Assembly: GCF_000981385.1 (NCBI RefSeq)
Contig: NZ_LATZ01000011.1
Coordinates: 58,332-122,331 of the forward strand
Length of the DNA: 64,000 nucleotides
Source of the DNA: Bacillus sp. SA1-12
GTDB lineage: Bacteria > Bacillota > Bacilli > Bacillales > Bacillaceae
Reading direction: 5' to 3'
Part shown: positions 9,802 through 19,664 of the stretch, piece by piece
How the letters are laid out: each line of letters starts with the position of its first letter
How positions within the stretch are numbered: the stretch's first letter is position 1
Program-made: the position numbers and the translations under genes
The notes under the pieces: generated by a model
What the model saw: only the letters and a program-made list of their open reading frames with translations
The model's database searches: none
Told to the model about the DNA's origin: nothing

Positions 9802-11403
9802 TCATGCTTGCTTTTGTCTTCCATGTCTAAACTCCTTCGGGTTTACATTCATCGACTTTTTAAAAATTTTTGAGAAATGGGAAAAGTTAGAGTAACCAAC
9901 TTCCAATGCAATTTCTTTAACTGACATATCGGTTTTTAATAATAATTCCTTGGCAATATTCATCCTCGCTTGAATTAAATAATCTGAGATCGAAATTCCT
10001 GTTTCTTTTTTAAATAATCGTGATAAATAGTCGGGGTTTAAATAAACGGAAGCAGCAAGATCATCTCTTGTTACTTCTTCATTAAGATGCTGATGAATAT
10101 ATGCTTTTACTTTACCAACGACAGAAAGATTTGACTCGGAATCTACTAAATAATCAACTGTCTTTTTGACAACATCCTTCACCCAATTTTGAAGATATGT
10201 GGCAGAACGTGTGACTCCCTCCGTTGAACCATTTTCTGAAAAAATGATATGTGCGGGAATGCCTTTAATTTTCAACACATAATAAATCATTTGCAGAAAA
10301 TTTTGTTTAAATTGATATAAGTAATCCGAAGTTAAACCATTCTTTTGTCTTGCAGCAGCAAAACACTGATCAATTTCATTTAGCAAACTATCTTTACACC
10401 CTTTTTTAAGCATATCTGACCATACATTCATATCAGGTAATTGAATACTAATTTCTTTATCAATTCTTTTTCTTAATAAAAGAACTTGGTTGATACATGA
10501 GACATTACACCTTTCATAAGTCATCAGCATATCCAACATCTTTGGCATTTCATGGATTGCAACAAGCTCGCCAATATAACAAGATAAGTCACAATATAAG
10601 TCTTGGCGGCAAAAATCAATATAAGCCTGACAATCCTTTTTCAACGTGCATAATGCGGCAGATTTTTGATCCTCAATCGGCAGAATGGCACATAAGCTTC
10701 CTTTTTTTATTTGAATAAGCTGAATTTGTTGATCTCCTTTGAGCAGACTTCCTGCTACATCACGTAAAGCAAATTCCATTATTTGCTCATCTTGTGAATT
10801 TAACTCATTATGCCAGCGCTGCACACTAATTAATATCGGTAAAAACTGTACTGTTTCTGTGTAAGGTATTTGCTGTTCATTTACTATTTGTTTGATTTCA
10901 GTTGGGTTTGGTGGTATTTTTTGAGTAAGCAAATCCAACCAAAACCGTTCAATTAATAGTGGCTCGGACAACGACCAAAGCTGTTGATAATGTTTGTACT
11001 TATTTTTATACTCATCAAATTCCTTTGTCTTTATTATCTTGTTAATCGCCTTCAATACAACACTTTCGATCTCATCAAATCTAGCAGGCTTTAACATGTA
11101 GTCAAGGCTTCCTAGCTGTATCGCTTTTTTTGCATAATCAAAGTCAGCATGACAGGTTAAAAAGATCGACTCTGTCAAAGGATGTTGATCCCTTACCCAT
11201 GTTAAAAGCTCGAGACCATTTCCCTCCGGCATTTCAATATCACAGATCATAATATCTATCTGATAGTCTTTAAACAGCTCTTTAGCCTGACGAATATTAT
11301 AAGCAACATGCACTTTTGATATCCCTAATTTTCCCCAATCAACACCAGCTTGCAGTCCCCTGGCAGCATATATTTCGTCATCTACAATTAGTAATTGAAA
11401 CAT
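9802..11403 (-). CDS. YesN-type response regulator (receiver plus AraC DNA-binding domain)
   Basis: About 533 residues. An N-terminal receiver domain has the acidic pair in IVDDE and the phospho-acceptor Asp in MICDIEMPEG near residue 55. A long middle region of unknown fold follows, and a C-terminal AraC-type double helix-turn-helix ends in VGYSNFSHFSKIFKKSMN. ATG at 11403 is preferred over the adjacent GTG at 11406; a GGGGG ribosome binding site lies upstream. It pairs with the sensor kinase gene ending at 11425. By family precedent it activates the neighbouring importer; the target is inferred from position. Confidence 0.88.
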   Translation of the reverse strand: MFQLLIVDDEIYAARGLQAGVDWGKLGISKVHVAYNIRQAKELFKDYQIDIMICDIEMPEGNGLELLTWVRDQHPLTESIFLTCHADFDYAKKAIQLGSLDYMLKPARFDEIESVVLKAINKIIKTKEFDEYKNKYKHYQQLWSLSEPLLIERFWLDLLTQKIPPNPTEIKQIVNEQQIPYTETVQFLPILISVQRWHNELNSQDEQIMEFALRDVAGSLLKGDQQIQLIQIKKGSLCAILPIEDQKSAALCTLKKDCQAYIDFCRQDLYCDLSCYIGELVAIHEMPKMLDMLMTYERCNVSCINQVLLLRKRIDKEISIQLPDMNVWSDMLKKGCKDSLLNEIDQCFAAARQKNGLTSDYLYQFKQNFLQMIYYVLKIKGIPAHIIFSENGSTEGVTRSATYLQNWVKDVVKKTVDYLVDSESNLSVVGKVKAYIHQHLNEEVTRDDLAASVYLNPDYLSRLFKKETGISISDYLIQARMNIAKELLLKTDMSVKEIALEVGYSNFSHFSKIFKKSMNVNPKEFRHGRQKQA

Positions 11404-11424
11404 CACTTATCCCCCTTTTTACCG

Positions 11425-13161
11425 CTACTGTTGCAACGGAAATTGAATGTCTACATTTGCCCCTCCATGAATACCATTTGAAAATGTGATAATTGCTTGC
11501 TTTTTGTATAATAATCGTAATCTGCGCTGAACATTCCAAATGCCAATATGCTTTCCTTCTTCCTTATAAATCCCTTTCTCTGACTGCAACTGCTCAAGTA
11601 CTTCAACTGGGAAACCTTTCCCTGTGTCATGAACTCTTATCTGCAACGAATTTGGATCTTCATCTGATAACTTAACTAGTATGCTGATATGAATTGGTTC
11701 ATCCATCGTCACAGCATGTTTCACTGTATTTTCTACAAATGTTTGAATAAGCAACGGTGGCACAGTATATTCCTTCAGAGATTCTTCAATTGAAAGTTCA
11801 AAAGTTAAATGATCTGGAAATCTCATAGACTGAATTTTCAAGTAATTTTGAGTATGCTCTATTTCTTCTTTTAACAAGACAAAATCTGAGTTGCTCCTGA
11901 ACATAAAACGAAAATAGTGAACAAGACATAGAGCCATTTCTTGAATTAACTGATATTGTTTTACTTGGGCAAGATTATAAATGATATTTAAAGAATTCAA
12001 AAAGAAATGAGGGTTTATTTGCAATTGCAAATGCTTCAATTCTGCTTTTTGGCAATTTAGCTGTTCTTCATAAACATTAATTTTTAATTCCTTTATTTCA
12101 GACGCCATACTATTAAATGTGTTATTCATCATATCAAATTCATACGATGTATGGGACTTTGAAATTACTGCCCCAAAATCTCCATTTTTTACTCTTTTCA
12201 TCGCTTCCATTATTCTGTTCATAGGAATTAAAATCGTTTTCCGTAAAAAAAGATATAGAATAGGTAATATGACAAGCAAACCAAACGTAATAAACCAAAT
12301 AATTTTTTGTAGATATGGCAGTCGTTCTAATATCTTTTCATCTAGTATAATGGATACCAGACTAAAGTTTCCTTTAGTAGATTTAGCCCCTACCACTAAA
12401 TAATCGTTATTGTCCCCGGTTAAATTATAAATGCCGCTTTTATAGGATAAGTTAATCTTATTTGTCTCAAAAAAGGAGGCTTCATCCATAGGTTGTAACG
12501 TTTCATTTGCGAGAACTGATTTGCCCTTTCCTGCTAAATCAACAGCTTCCAGCTTTCTTGTCAGCCTTTTGGCATCAACCCATGCTCCAATATAAACATT
12601 CCCTATTTTTACAGTACGGTATAGAATATATTGTTGGCCTACTATACGAGAATACCATTTGTCGTTCGTCTCTTGAGAGTTTTCTCTGTTTTGCAGCATG
12701 TTGATAATATCTTTTTGAACAACATCTGTATCAAAAGATAATTCTTTATAATTTTGAGCAGTTAGCACTTCTTGATTCGTTACGGAATAGATAAAAAGAC
12801 CATCTATTATCTTAAAATCATATACATCTTTAGCAATCCTCTCATTTAATTGGATTTTTGAATAATAATACTTTTGGTTATTTCCTTTTTCTACCAGATC
12901 TAAATTTAGCAAATCAAGATCTTTTGCTGCCATGCTATATAAGTAATCATCTACTACTCCCAGACTATAATCAATTTGATCCATGTAAAGTGAAACCATG
13001 TTTTCATGAGACTGAGCAATTTGATTTCGTACTACATGGATTGCATAAAAATTGTTATAGATTAAAAAAGCAATAATTGGAGTTGTGATAATGAAGAAGC
13101 CTGCTATTAATTGAAATTGAAGAGATTTTAAAAATGGATATTTCTTAACGTTGTTTCTCAT
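11425..13161 (-). CDS. YesM-type sensor histidine kinase
   Basis: A 578-residue membrane kinase. One membrane segment lies near 15-38, an extracellular sensor domain spans about 40-285, and a second segment lies near 290-310. A HAMP linker, the LytS/YesM-type H-box NPHFFLNSLN and an ATPase domain (VENTVKHAV, DTGKGF) follow. It would sense an external sugar, possibly through the binding protein, and phosphorylate the adjacent regulator. The gene starts the two-component operon. A cre-like site lies about 80 bases upstream, suggesting catabolite control of the signalling pair. Confidence 0.88.
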   Translation of the reverse strand: MRNNVKKYPFLKSLQFQLIAGFFIITTPIIAFLIYNNFYAIHVVRNQIAQSHENMVSLYMDQIDYSLGVVDDYLYSMAAKDLDLLNLDLVEKGNNQKYYYSKIQLNERIAKDVYDFKIIDGLFIYSVTNQEVLTAQNYKELSFDTDVVQKDIINMLQNRENSQETNDKWYSRIVGQQYILYRTVKIGNVYIGAWVDAKRLTRKLEAVDLAGKGKSVLANETLQPMDEASFFETNKINLSYKSGIYNLTGDNNDYLVVGAKSTKGNFSLVSIILDEKILERLPYLQKIIWFITFGLLVILPILYLFLRKTILIPMNRIMEAMKRVKNGDFGAVISKSHTSYEFDMMNNTFNSMASEIKELKINVYEEQLNCQKAELKHLQLQINPHFFLNSLNIIYNLAQVKQYQLIQEMALCLVHYFRFMFRSNSDFVLLKEEIEHTQNYLKIQSMRFPDHLTFELSIEESLKEYTVPPLLIQTFVENTVKHAVTMDEPIHISILVKLSDEDPNSLQIRVHDTGKGFPVEVLEQLQSEKGIYKEEGKHIGIWNVQRRLRLLYKKQAIITFSNGIHGGANVDIQFPLQQ

Positions 13162-13238
13162 TTTCTATAAGTCCTCCACAAACAACATTTTAGAATGTCC
13201 AATCTATTATACTAGTTAGTTCGAAGTTTTAAATATTA

Positions 13239-13252
13239 GGTAAACGCTTACA
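13239..13252. promoter_or_regulatory. cre-like site between divergent regulators
   Basis: GGTAAACGCTTACA matches the CcpA consensus at 13 of 14 positions (first base differs). It lies in the 309-base gap between the kinase (minus) and AraC (plus) genes, so it could act on either. No coding frame is seen in that gap. Confidence 0.6.
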
Positions 13253-13470
13253 AAAATACTAATACTTTCTCTTTCAAATTTCTACCCTGAAAATGACTTC
13301 TTTCTAGCATTTTAATGACGTTTTTTAGAGTTAAGTAACATCATTGTACACGAATGAAGCCTTTACACAATTGTTTCCCTTTCTTTTCATCAAGTTTTTC
13401 TTTCCTTTCAGCTAGTATTGGGATATGATCATAGCTAAAAAAACCATATTCATTAAGAGAGGTTTCTATA

Positions 13471-14349
13471 ATGGACTACAAATACGAATTGGTAAAAACT
13501 GATGAGCATTTGCCTATTAAACTTATCCTTCATACCTCAGATAAACAACTTTTCATCCCAAGACATTGGCATGAGAATGTAGAAATTTCTTATGTTCTAG
13601 CTGGAAAGATCGATCAAATTTATACAGATGGAAGGGAATACACATCCAGACAGGGAGATATTGTTTTAATAAACTCAAATTCTATTCATTCTTTTTCCGT
13701 TAGTATGGGAAAGGATCGGAAAGCTGTTACACTTTTTATAAGCTATGAATTTATGAAATCTATCTATCCAAACTATGATCAATTCGTTTTTGACTGTGTT
13801 TCAATTAATGAGAAAGACCCTATAAGATTAGCCAAATTTGAAAAGTTACGTCTGCTTTTAGACTCTATTGTTACCGCTTACCTTACTAAGAAAAATGATT
13901 CTCTAGCCCACATTAACCTAACCGGGCTATCCTATCAATTAGCATATTTCTTAATAAAAAATTTCAAAGTTACTAAAAGAACCAGTACAAGAATTAAAAC
14001 AAACAAGTACTTAGAAAGATTAACGGTTATCACCAATTACATAAAAGAGAACTACAATCAGGATTTATCTATTGATCTGCTTTCAGCTAAGTTTAATTTA
14101 TCTGCGGAATATTTTTCGCGATTCTTTATCAAGCACCTGGGTATGACGGTACTCAATTATATTCATACCATTCGTCTTGAGAAATCGTATCCTGATCTAA
14201 TGAATACAGATTATCCTATTATTCAGATTGCATTAAAACACGGCTTTCCAAGTGAGAAATCCTACACGAGAGTGTTTAAATCTATTTATCACATGACTCC
14301 AAATCAATACCGAAAAAAACATCACTCTAAAAACATTACTATGAAATAG
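13471..14349 (+). CDS. AraC-family transcriptional regulator with cupin sensor
   Basis: 292 residues. The N-terminal half has the cupin pattern of sugar-responsive AraC regulators (RHWHENVEISYVLAGKID, then GDIVLINSNSIHSF). The C-terminal 100 residues carry the two helix-turn-helix motifs, with the end signature ALKHGFPSEKSYTRVFKS followed by TPNQYR. GAGAGG precedes the ATG by 8 bases. It is divergent from the two-component operon and directly upstream of the secreted esterase gene, its likely target by position. The effector is unknown. Confidence 0.87.
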   Translation: MDYKYELVKTDEHLPIKLILHTSDKQLFIPRHWHENVEISYVLAGKIDQIYTDGREYTSRQGDIVLINSNSIHSFSVSMGKDRKAVTLFISYEFMKSIYPNYDQFVFDCVSINEKDPIRLAKFEKLRLLLDSIVTAYLTKKNDSLAHINLTGLSYQLAYFLIKNFKVTKRTSTRIKTNKYLERLTVITNYIKENYNQDLSIDLLSAKFNLSAEYFSRFFIKHLGMTVLNYIHTIRLEKSYPDLMNTDYPIIQIALKHGFPSEKSYTRVFKSIYHMTPNQYRKKHHSKNITMK

Positions 14350-14443
14350 CCAATATTTTAAAACTATTATTTGATCAGAAATTGACTGTTTTTAAGCTAG
14401 AAAAAGACATGTTTTTAAGATGAAAATTATATAAACTATTTTT

Positions 14444-14457
14444 TGTAAGCGTTTTAA
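14444..14457 (+). promoter_or_regulatory. cre-like site upstream of the esterase
   Basis: TGTAAGCGTTTTAA fits the CcpA consensus at 13 of 14 positions. It lies only about 10 bases before the ribosome binding site of the esterase gene, a position suited to roadblock-type catabolite repression. Confidence 0.55.
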
Positions 14458-14481
14458 TAAAACTACAAGGAGGTCATCCAT

Positions 14482-15813
14482 TTGTTTGAAGGAATGAAAA
14501 AGCATGCAAAAACAGCTTTGTTAAGCACTTTAGTAGCCGGTACATCACTTTCTTTTATGTCAGAAGCAAATGCAAATGAGGTGAAAACTCAACCATCATC
14601 CTACAGAACCGTAACAGAAATTGAAGATTGGGGAGCAGCTATTACGAAAGTAATTGTTGATTTAGGAAAACCAGTACCAAAAGACTCTGTTTCAAAAGAC
14701 ACTTTTGAGGTGCATGTATCAAGGAGTGATAGACGTTTAGCTAATCTGTTTTTAGAAGAAGGGAATCGGAACGTCACGAATGCCTATGTAGCTGATAAAA
14801 ATGGAACCCCAGCTGTTAAAACGGGAAAATACGCTGTGTTAGAAATGCAAATTGGCCCGGACATTTCCTTAGGTTCTGCAATCAACTATGATTGGGCGGG
14901 TTCAGGATATAATGACTGGAATGAAAATAAATATACCATTACTCAACAAAAGGATATAGAAACTCCTGCTGGGACCATTTCAGGACTAGTCGTGGATACG
15001 TTTCAAGGTGGGGTAAGAGAACTGGTTGATGACTTTTCAACAGGAAAGGCTACATATGATGATATCACATTGACTTACGCTGATTATACTCCAGCAAAAG
15101 ATATTGGGAAAAATCCTTTAATCATTTGGCTACACGGAGCTGGTGAAGGTGGAACAGACCCTACAATTCCTATCTCCGGAAACAAAGCAGCCAACTTTGC
15201 ATCAGAGGAAATTCAATCTTATTTTAATGGAGCGTATGTGCTTGCCCCACAAACACCAACTTTCTGGATGGATGGTTTCACCGGCTTTGGTGACGGCACT
15301 TCAAAATATGAGGATGCATTAATATCCTTAATCAAGGATTATGTTGCCAATAATAAAGATATTGATCAAGATAGAATTTACATTGGAGGGGATTCCAATG
15401 GCGGCTATATGACAATGCTGATGATCCGTGATTATCCCGAATATTTTGCAGCTGCTTTTCCAACCTGTGAAGCACTTAAAGACACTCTTATCACAGATGA
15501 AAACATTGAGAACATAAAAAACCTGCCAATCTGGTTTGTTCATGCCAAAACAGATAACGTGGTTCCTGCCGATCAATATGTAGTTCCAACCTACAATCGC
15601 TTAATCGAAGCCGGAGCAAAAGATGTTCATCTTTCCTTATTTGATAAAGTAGTAGATACTTCAGGGTTATACCAAAACGCTGATGGCATACCATACGAAT
15701 ATCATGGGCATTGGTCATGGATTTATGTGTATAACAATGATGTTGTGAAAACCATTGATGGCAAGACGGTATCACTTATGGAATGGTTAGCTAATCAATC
15801 ATTAAAAAAGTGA
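14482..15813 (+). CDS. Secreted alpha/beta-hydrolase esterase with N-terminal Ig-like domain
   Basis: 443 residues. A Sec signal peptide with an Ala-rich cleavage region (SEANANEV) is followed by an N-terminal beta domain (about 40-200) like that of Est1-type esterases, then an alpha/beta-hydrolase domain. The catalytic set is visible: Ser in GGDSNGGYM, Asp in VHAKTDNVV and His in EYHGHWSWI, with oxyanion motif IIWLHGAGEGG. The start is TTG, supported by AAGGAGG about 7 bases upstream. It probably removes acyl groups from a polysaccharide outside the cell; deacetylation of mannan is plausible from the neighbouring mannanase but not shown. A peptidase role cannot be excluded. Confidence 0.8.
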   Translation: MFEGMKKHAKTALLSTLVAGTSLSFMSEANANEVKTQPSSYRTVTEIEDWGAAITKVIVDLGKPVPKDSVSKDTFEVHVSRSDRRLANLFLEEGNRNVTNAYVADKNGTPAVKTGKYAVLEMQIGPDISLGSAINYDWAGSGYNDWNENKYTITQQKDIETPAGTISGLVVDTFQGGVRELVDDFSTGKATYDDITLTYADYTPAKDIGKNPLIIWLHGAGEGGTDPTIPISGNKAANFASEEIQSYFNGAYVLAPQTPTFWMDGFTGFGDGTSKYEDALISLIKDYVANNKDIDQDRIYIGGDSNGGYMTMLMIRDYPEYFAAAFPTCEALKDTLITDENIENIKNLPIWFVHAKTDNVVPADQYVVPTYNRLIEAGAKDVHLSLFDKVVDTSGLYQNADGIPYEYHGHWSWIYVYNNDVVKTIDGKTVSLMEWLANQSLKK

Positions 15814-15854
15814 TTCCTTTTATTTTTTAATATAATAGATAAGAAGTAGTTTAT

Positions 15855-15893
15855 AAAAAGCTTCGGTCCTCTTAAATTGGATTGAAGCTTTTT
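15855..15893 (+). terminator. Terminator after the esterase gene
   Basis: AAAAAGCTTC and GAAGCTTTTT form an inverted repeat followed by T-rich sequence shortly after the esterase stop codon. Confidence 0.8.
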
Positions 15894-15968
15894 ATATTTT
15901 ATTACAGAGTCACTCTGTTTGCCTAATTCCGGTATCGATGCTCGTACTATTTATTTAACGTTTTAAGA

Positions 15969-16004
15969 ACAAAAGGCTTCCAACCATCGATTGAAAGCTT
16001 TTGT
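15969..16004 (-). terminator. Terminator after the mannanase gene
   Basis: ACAAAAGG...CTTTTGT with an imperfect inner stem (GGCTTCCAA/TTGAAAGC) lies just past the mannanase stop codon on the minus strand. Confidence 0.65.
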
Positions 16005-16016
16005 ATCTCATTTCAT

Positions 16017-17747
16017 CTAAGGATGTAAGATAATTCCCTTTAATTCATTTAAATTTACATTTAAATCTTTTTTGACCGTAATTGATACATGTTCTTCCAT
16101 AGATTCATGATTCACGTGTTTTTGCATATTTTCTAAATGGATGACCGCCTGCTTCTTGTGACCTTTTTCGAACTGCCCTTCCAATTGTTTAAAGCTATTG
16201 GTTATTTTAGCGAGCAGAGGCCCTTTTAATTGTCCTGTATCGCTGTAGCTAGTCAGTAAATCTGAGATTTTTTGAAACTGTCTTTTTTCTAAATAGGTAG
16301 TCAAGTCAGGTAGTTCATCTAGTGTTACAACATAATCATGGTTATATACCTTTTTTAAATGCTCAGGAGAAGTGTGTTCTTTTAAAACGCTTCCATTCCA
16401 AGTGTTAAACCAACTATAATTTACATGATGCAGCTGAAGAAGGTCAGGGTCTGGGATTGGGCCATTTTCAGCCATCGCGACAACTTTCTTGTTGCTGGAT
16501 AGCTCAACCAAAGCTTCATACTGGCTGCTCATAGAGCCGTAGTTATGTGCTCCTGGATAAGAATCAAAGCTAACAATATCAACAAAATCATCACCTGGAT
16601 ACCACTCTTCATCAATTGAATTCCATACCCAAATTAAATTATTTAATCCATGAACATTTGTCATGCGATCATACATTAATCTCCACAATTCCTTAGCAGG
16701 CTCAGGTCCTTTCGCTCCCCACCAAAACCAGCCGCCTTCTGCTTCATGAAGCGGTCTCCATAATACAGGTACACCTGCATCTTTAAGCTTTTTTAATTCT
16801 GCTGAAATAACATCAATATCACGTAAAAGTAATTGATAATCTTCTGAATCTGGATTGTTTAAGGCATACTCAACATCAAAAGTGGTTGCTCTTGTATAAA
16901 AACCACTCCACCATTCATTTCCAGGTTCATCAATGAGATCTTTAGGAGCGTTCCAGTGCCAAGTAAAAGTAACAATTCCGCCCTTTTTCCACCAATCAAT
17001 TGCTACAGGTGTTTCATCTGCTGAAGCACCTCGCTCTTCTCTTGAAGGACTATTATCAATAAAATCGAGTCCTAATATTGCTGGGTATTTTCCAGTCGTC
17101 TGATATATATAGTTCAAATCACCAGGCCGTGTACTTGGATAATCCTGCTGTCCTGAAAGAATCTTTTCACCAAACTGATCTACCAAATAGCTAAATAAAG
17201 CCCTAGTCTCTTTTGAAGCATTAAGATTGATTAATGTCTTCTCTACCTCATGCTTCACAGGTTCAAGTACAGGTTTCAATTTTATATAATCAATGGCAAA
17301 CCATGTCCAATTCGGTGTAATTTGAATGGTGTTTTTTCCAGCATTTAAAAGTATTTTCCCTCCCGAAACTTCACCAAATCCATTACCCATTGTAAAAGTA
17401 CCTTGATTGTTACCATTAATCACAATATTAGCCACTTTGCCGCTTCCATATATTGAACCGTAACCGACTGTCAGGCTATATAATGCCTTATCAGGTACCT
17501 CAACCGTAAATATCACAGCATCTGAAGCATTAGAAAAGCTAGCCACATAGCCAGACCCCGAATAACCCTGCTCAGAATTTTCGACCGTTACACCCATCAG
17601 GGAGGCATCCTCTGCTTCAAGCTTTATTTCTTCAGCAGCTTTTACAGGCATTCCTGTTATCGGAAGGACACTTACTATAAACGCGATCATAATAGATAAA
17701 ATAAACATATTTTTTCTTAGAGGTTTTAGGAGATACATAGTTTCCAT
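16017..17747 (-). CDS. Secreted beta-1,4-mannanase, CBM35-GH26
   Basis: 576 residues. The signal peptide (to about residue 37, PVKAAEE) is followed by a CBM35-type carbohydrate-binding module (about 40-158, starting IKLEAEDASLMG). The GH26 catalytic barrel (about 165-480) has the acid/base Glu in RPLHEAEGGWFWWG and the nucleophile Glu in AMAENGPIPD. A roughly 80-residue helical tail has no assignment. It hydrolyses internal beta-1,4-mannosidic bonds of mannan or glucomannan outside the cell, producing oligomers for the adjacent importer. It is the last gene before a terminator and probably has its own promoter, since a terminator separates it from the importer operon. Confidence 0.93.
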   Translation of the reverse strand: METMYLLKPLRKNMFILSIMIAFIVSVLPITGMPVKAAEEIKLEAEDASLMGVTVENSEQGYSGSGYVASFSNASDAVIFTVEVPDKALYSLTVGYGSIYGSGKVANIVINGNNQGTFTMGNGFGEVSGGKILLNAGKNTIQITPNWTWFAIDYIKLKPVLEPVKHEVEKTLINLNASKETRALFSYLVDQFGEKILSGQQDYPSTRPGDLNYIYQTTGKYPAILGLDFIDNSPSREERGASADETPVAIDWWKKGGIVTFTWHWNAPKDLIDEPGNEWWSGFYTRATTFDVEYALNNPDSEDYQLLLRDIDVISAELKKLKDAGVPVLWRPLHEAEGGWFWWGAKGPEPAKELWRLMYDRMTNVHGLNNLIWVWNSIDEEWYPGDDFVDIVSFDSYPGAHNYGSMSSQYEALVELSSNKKVVAMAENGPIPDPDLLQLHHVNYSWFNTWNGSVLKEHTSPEHLKKVYNHDYVVTLDELPDLTTYLEKRQFQKISDLLTSYSDTGQLKGPLLAKITNSFKQLEGQFEKGHKKQAVIHLENMQKHVNHESMEEHVSITVKKDLNVNLNELKGIILHP

Positions 17748-17822
17748 TAGCCATCATTCCTTCTGCCTGTATTTAATATCGTTCAAAATAAGTCTCATTT
17801 TGATCTTAATAAATAGAATAAT

Positions 17823-17858
17823 AATGAATAGGGTCCGTAAGCTTGGACCCTATTCATT
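17823..17858 (-). terminator. Terminator after the second binding-protein gene
   Basis: A perfect 14-base stem, AATGAATAGGGTCC with GGACCCTATTCATT, closes an 8-base loop downstream of the lipoprotein stop. Confidence 0.85.
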
Positions 17859-17918
17859 CAAATGACAAAATAGTTTACTAATTTAACATTTGAAGCACTT
17901 CTCTTCATTTATGTTGAA

Positions 17919-19589
17919 TTACTCGCTCCACAACTCTACTGTATCTTTAACAATTTTTGTGAATTCTTCTTCAGCTTTTTCTACCCCAGCATTCTTGAGA
18001 TCTTTCATAAATTGATCCCACACTCCATCAAAATCTTTAGGATCCGCTAGAATCGCTTCAGGAACTCGCTTAAATGTAATATCTAACATTTTTTTGTTTG
18101 TTACTTCAAGTTTTGAACCAGCAGGGATTGAAAGGTTATAAGCAGCACCCCATGGTTTTACTGGAAATTCATCAGTAGAAGGGTATAAATCTTTCCATAA
18201 TTCTGCATCATAATTTTTTAGTACTTCTTTTTCTACATCTGTTAGTCCTTCAATCGCTATTTCACGAGTATTCACGGTATATGTTTGGCCAGTTGAGTCT
18301 AAGGCACCGTCACCATAACGCGGTGCAAATCTCTGGAAGTTATAACCAATACCTGTTTTCTTTAAATAATCTTTATCGTTTCTGCGTTTTTCCCATTCTT
18401 CTTCTGGAATAACTCGTTTGCCGTCTACATTCTCATAATGTTCTCCTTCAATTCCCCAGTTCAGCATAATTTGTGTTTCTTCTGATACTAAATAATCCAG
18501 AAACTTTATCGCACGAACAGGATCTTCACAATCAACTGTAATTCCAATGCCCCAGCCTACTTGAAAACCAGGGCTTTGATAGGCAAAGTGCTTATAGTCT
18601 TCATTTAAAGTAATCGGATAAAAGCCATACATTCTCTCGAGTTTTCCTGCATCACGCAAAGCATTTTGCGCTTCATAGATCATCCAGTCCGGTGCAATAG
18701 TAGCTAATGCACGTCCTGTAGACAATTTTGCTATCCATTGATCATGCTTTTGGACAAGCGAATCTGGATCAAGCAGTCCTTCTGCATTCATCTTGTTATA
18801 CCAACGAAAAACTTCTTTCTCTTCTGGACGACGATAGTGCAATGTTGCTTCAAATGTTTCTGGATCAATATAATATTCTCCATCATCTGAACCGCCTGTC
18901 ATCATAAACGCGCTATTTAAAGTAGAGGATTGAAAGCGCCAGCCATCTGACTGAAGAGTTAAAGGGATCGTTGGCTGTCCATCGATTTCAGGATGTCGTT
19001 TATAGTATTCTCTCAATACATTTTCTAAATCTTCAAGTGTCTTCATTTCTGGATATCCTAATTCCTTCACAACATCATGCTGAACAAGAGCAGCAAAGTT
19101 AGGTGTCATTGCTTCATTATCCACTGCAGAGTTTGGTAGTACATAAATAGATGGATCTTCCTTACTCCATTTCAATCGATTGATTTCATCACCAAGCATT
19201 TTTTTTATGTTTGGTGCGTGTTCTTCAATGAGTGGAGCAAGGTCGATTAAAGCTCCAGCCTCCACAAGTTGACTGGCACCCTTTGATGAAATCATATCTG
19301 GATATTCTCCGCTAGCAACCATTAAAGGAATTTTTGTTTGTCCCCCTTCCAAATCAAATTCCGGATCAAGTGTTACTCCAGTATCCTCTTTTATTTTCTC
19401 CCCTACTGGACTCTCCATGTTCTCCCAGTCACGATTCGCATCCGAATCAAAGACGGTAAAAGTGATTGATTCACTTTCATCTGAGGTGCTTTCAAAATTA
19501 GATGATGTATTTTCGTTTGAACATGCAGCCGCAAGTAATAAAGTTGCAGCTAAAAAGAGCAAACTAAAAAATCTTTTCATTGACTTCAT
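17919..19589 (-). CDS. Solute-binding lipoprotein, likely manno-oligosaccharide importer
   Basis: 556 residues, LplA-like, with lipobox LAAAC near residue 23 and the extracellular binding fold typical of long family 1 proteins (about 550 residues). It is the third gene of the permease-permease-binding protein operon, lies between those permeases and the GH26 mannanase, and ends in a strong terminator. It probably captures the mannanase products. Sequence identity to the other binding protein in the window looks low, so the two importers should have different ligands. Confidence 0.88.
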   Translation of the reverse strand: MKSMKRFFSLLFLAATLLLAAACSNENTSSNFESTSDESESITFTVFDSDANRDWENMESPVGEKIKEDTGVTLDPEFDLEGGQTKIPLMVASGEYPDMISSKGASQLVEAGALIDLAPLIEEHAPNIKKMLGDEINRLKWSKEDPSIYVLPNSAVDNEAMTPNFAALVQHDVVKELGYPEMKTLEDLENVLREYYKRHPEIDGQPTIPLTLQSDGWRFQSSTLNSAFMMTGGSDDGEYYIDPETFEATLHYRRPEEKEVFRWYNKMNAEGLLDPDSLVQKHDQWIAKLSTGRALATIAPDWMIYEAQNALRDAGKLERMYGFYPITLNEDYKHFAYQSPGFQVGWGIGITVDCEDPVRAIKFLDYLVSEETQIMLNWGIEGEHYENVDGKRVIPEEEWEKRRNDKDYLKKTGIGYNFQRFAPRYGDGALDSTGQTYTVNTREIAIEGLTDVEKEVLKNYDAELWKDLYPSTDEFPVKPWGAAYNLSIPAGSKLEVTNKKMLDITFKRVPEAILADPKDFDGVWDQFMKDLKNAGVEKAEEEFTKIVKDTVELWSE

Positions 19590-19664
19590 TTCATTTTCCT
19601 CCCCTTTATCTGTTTATTTACTGCCTAAACAGGATTGACTTGTAAATACCTACTTACTAGATTT

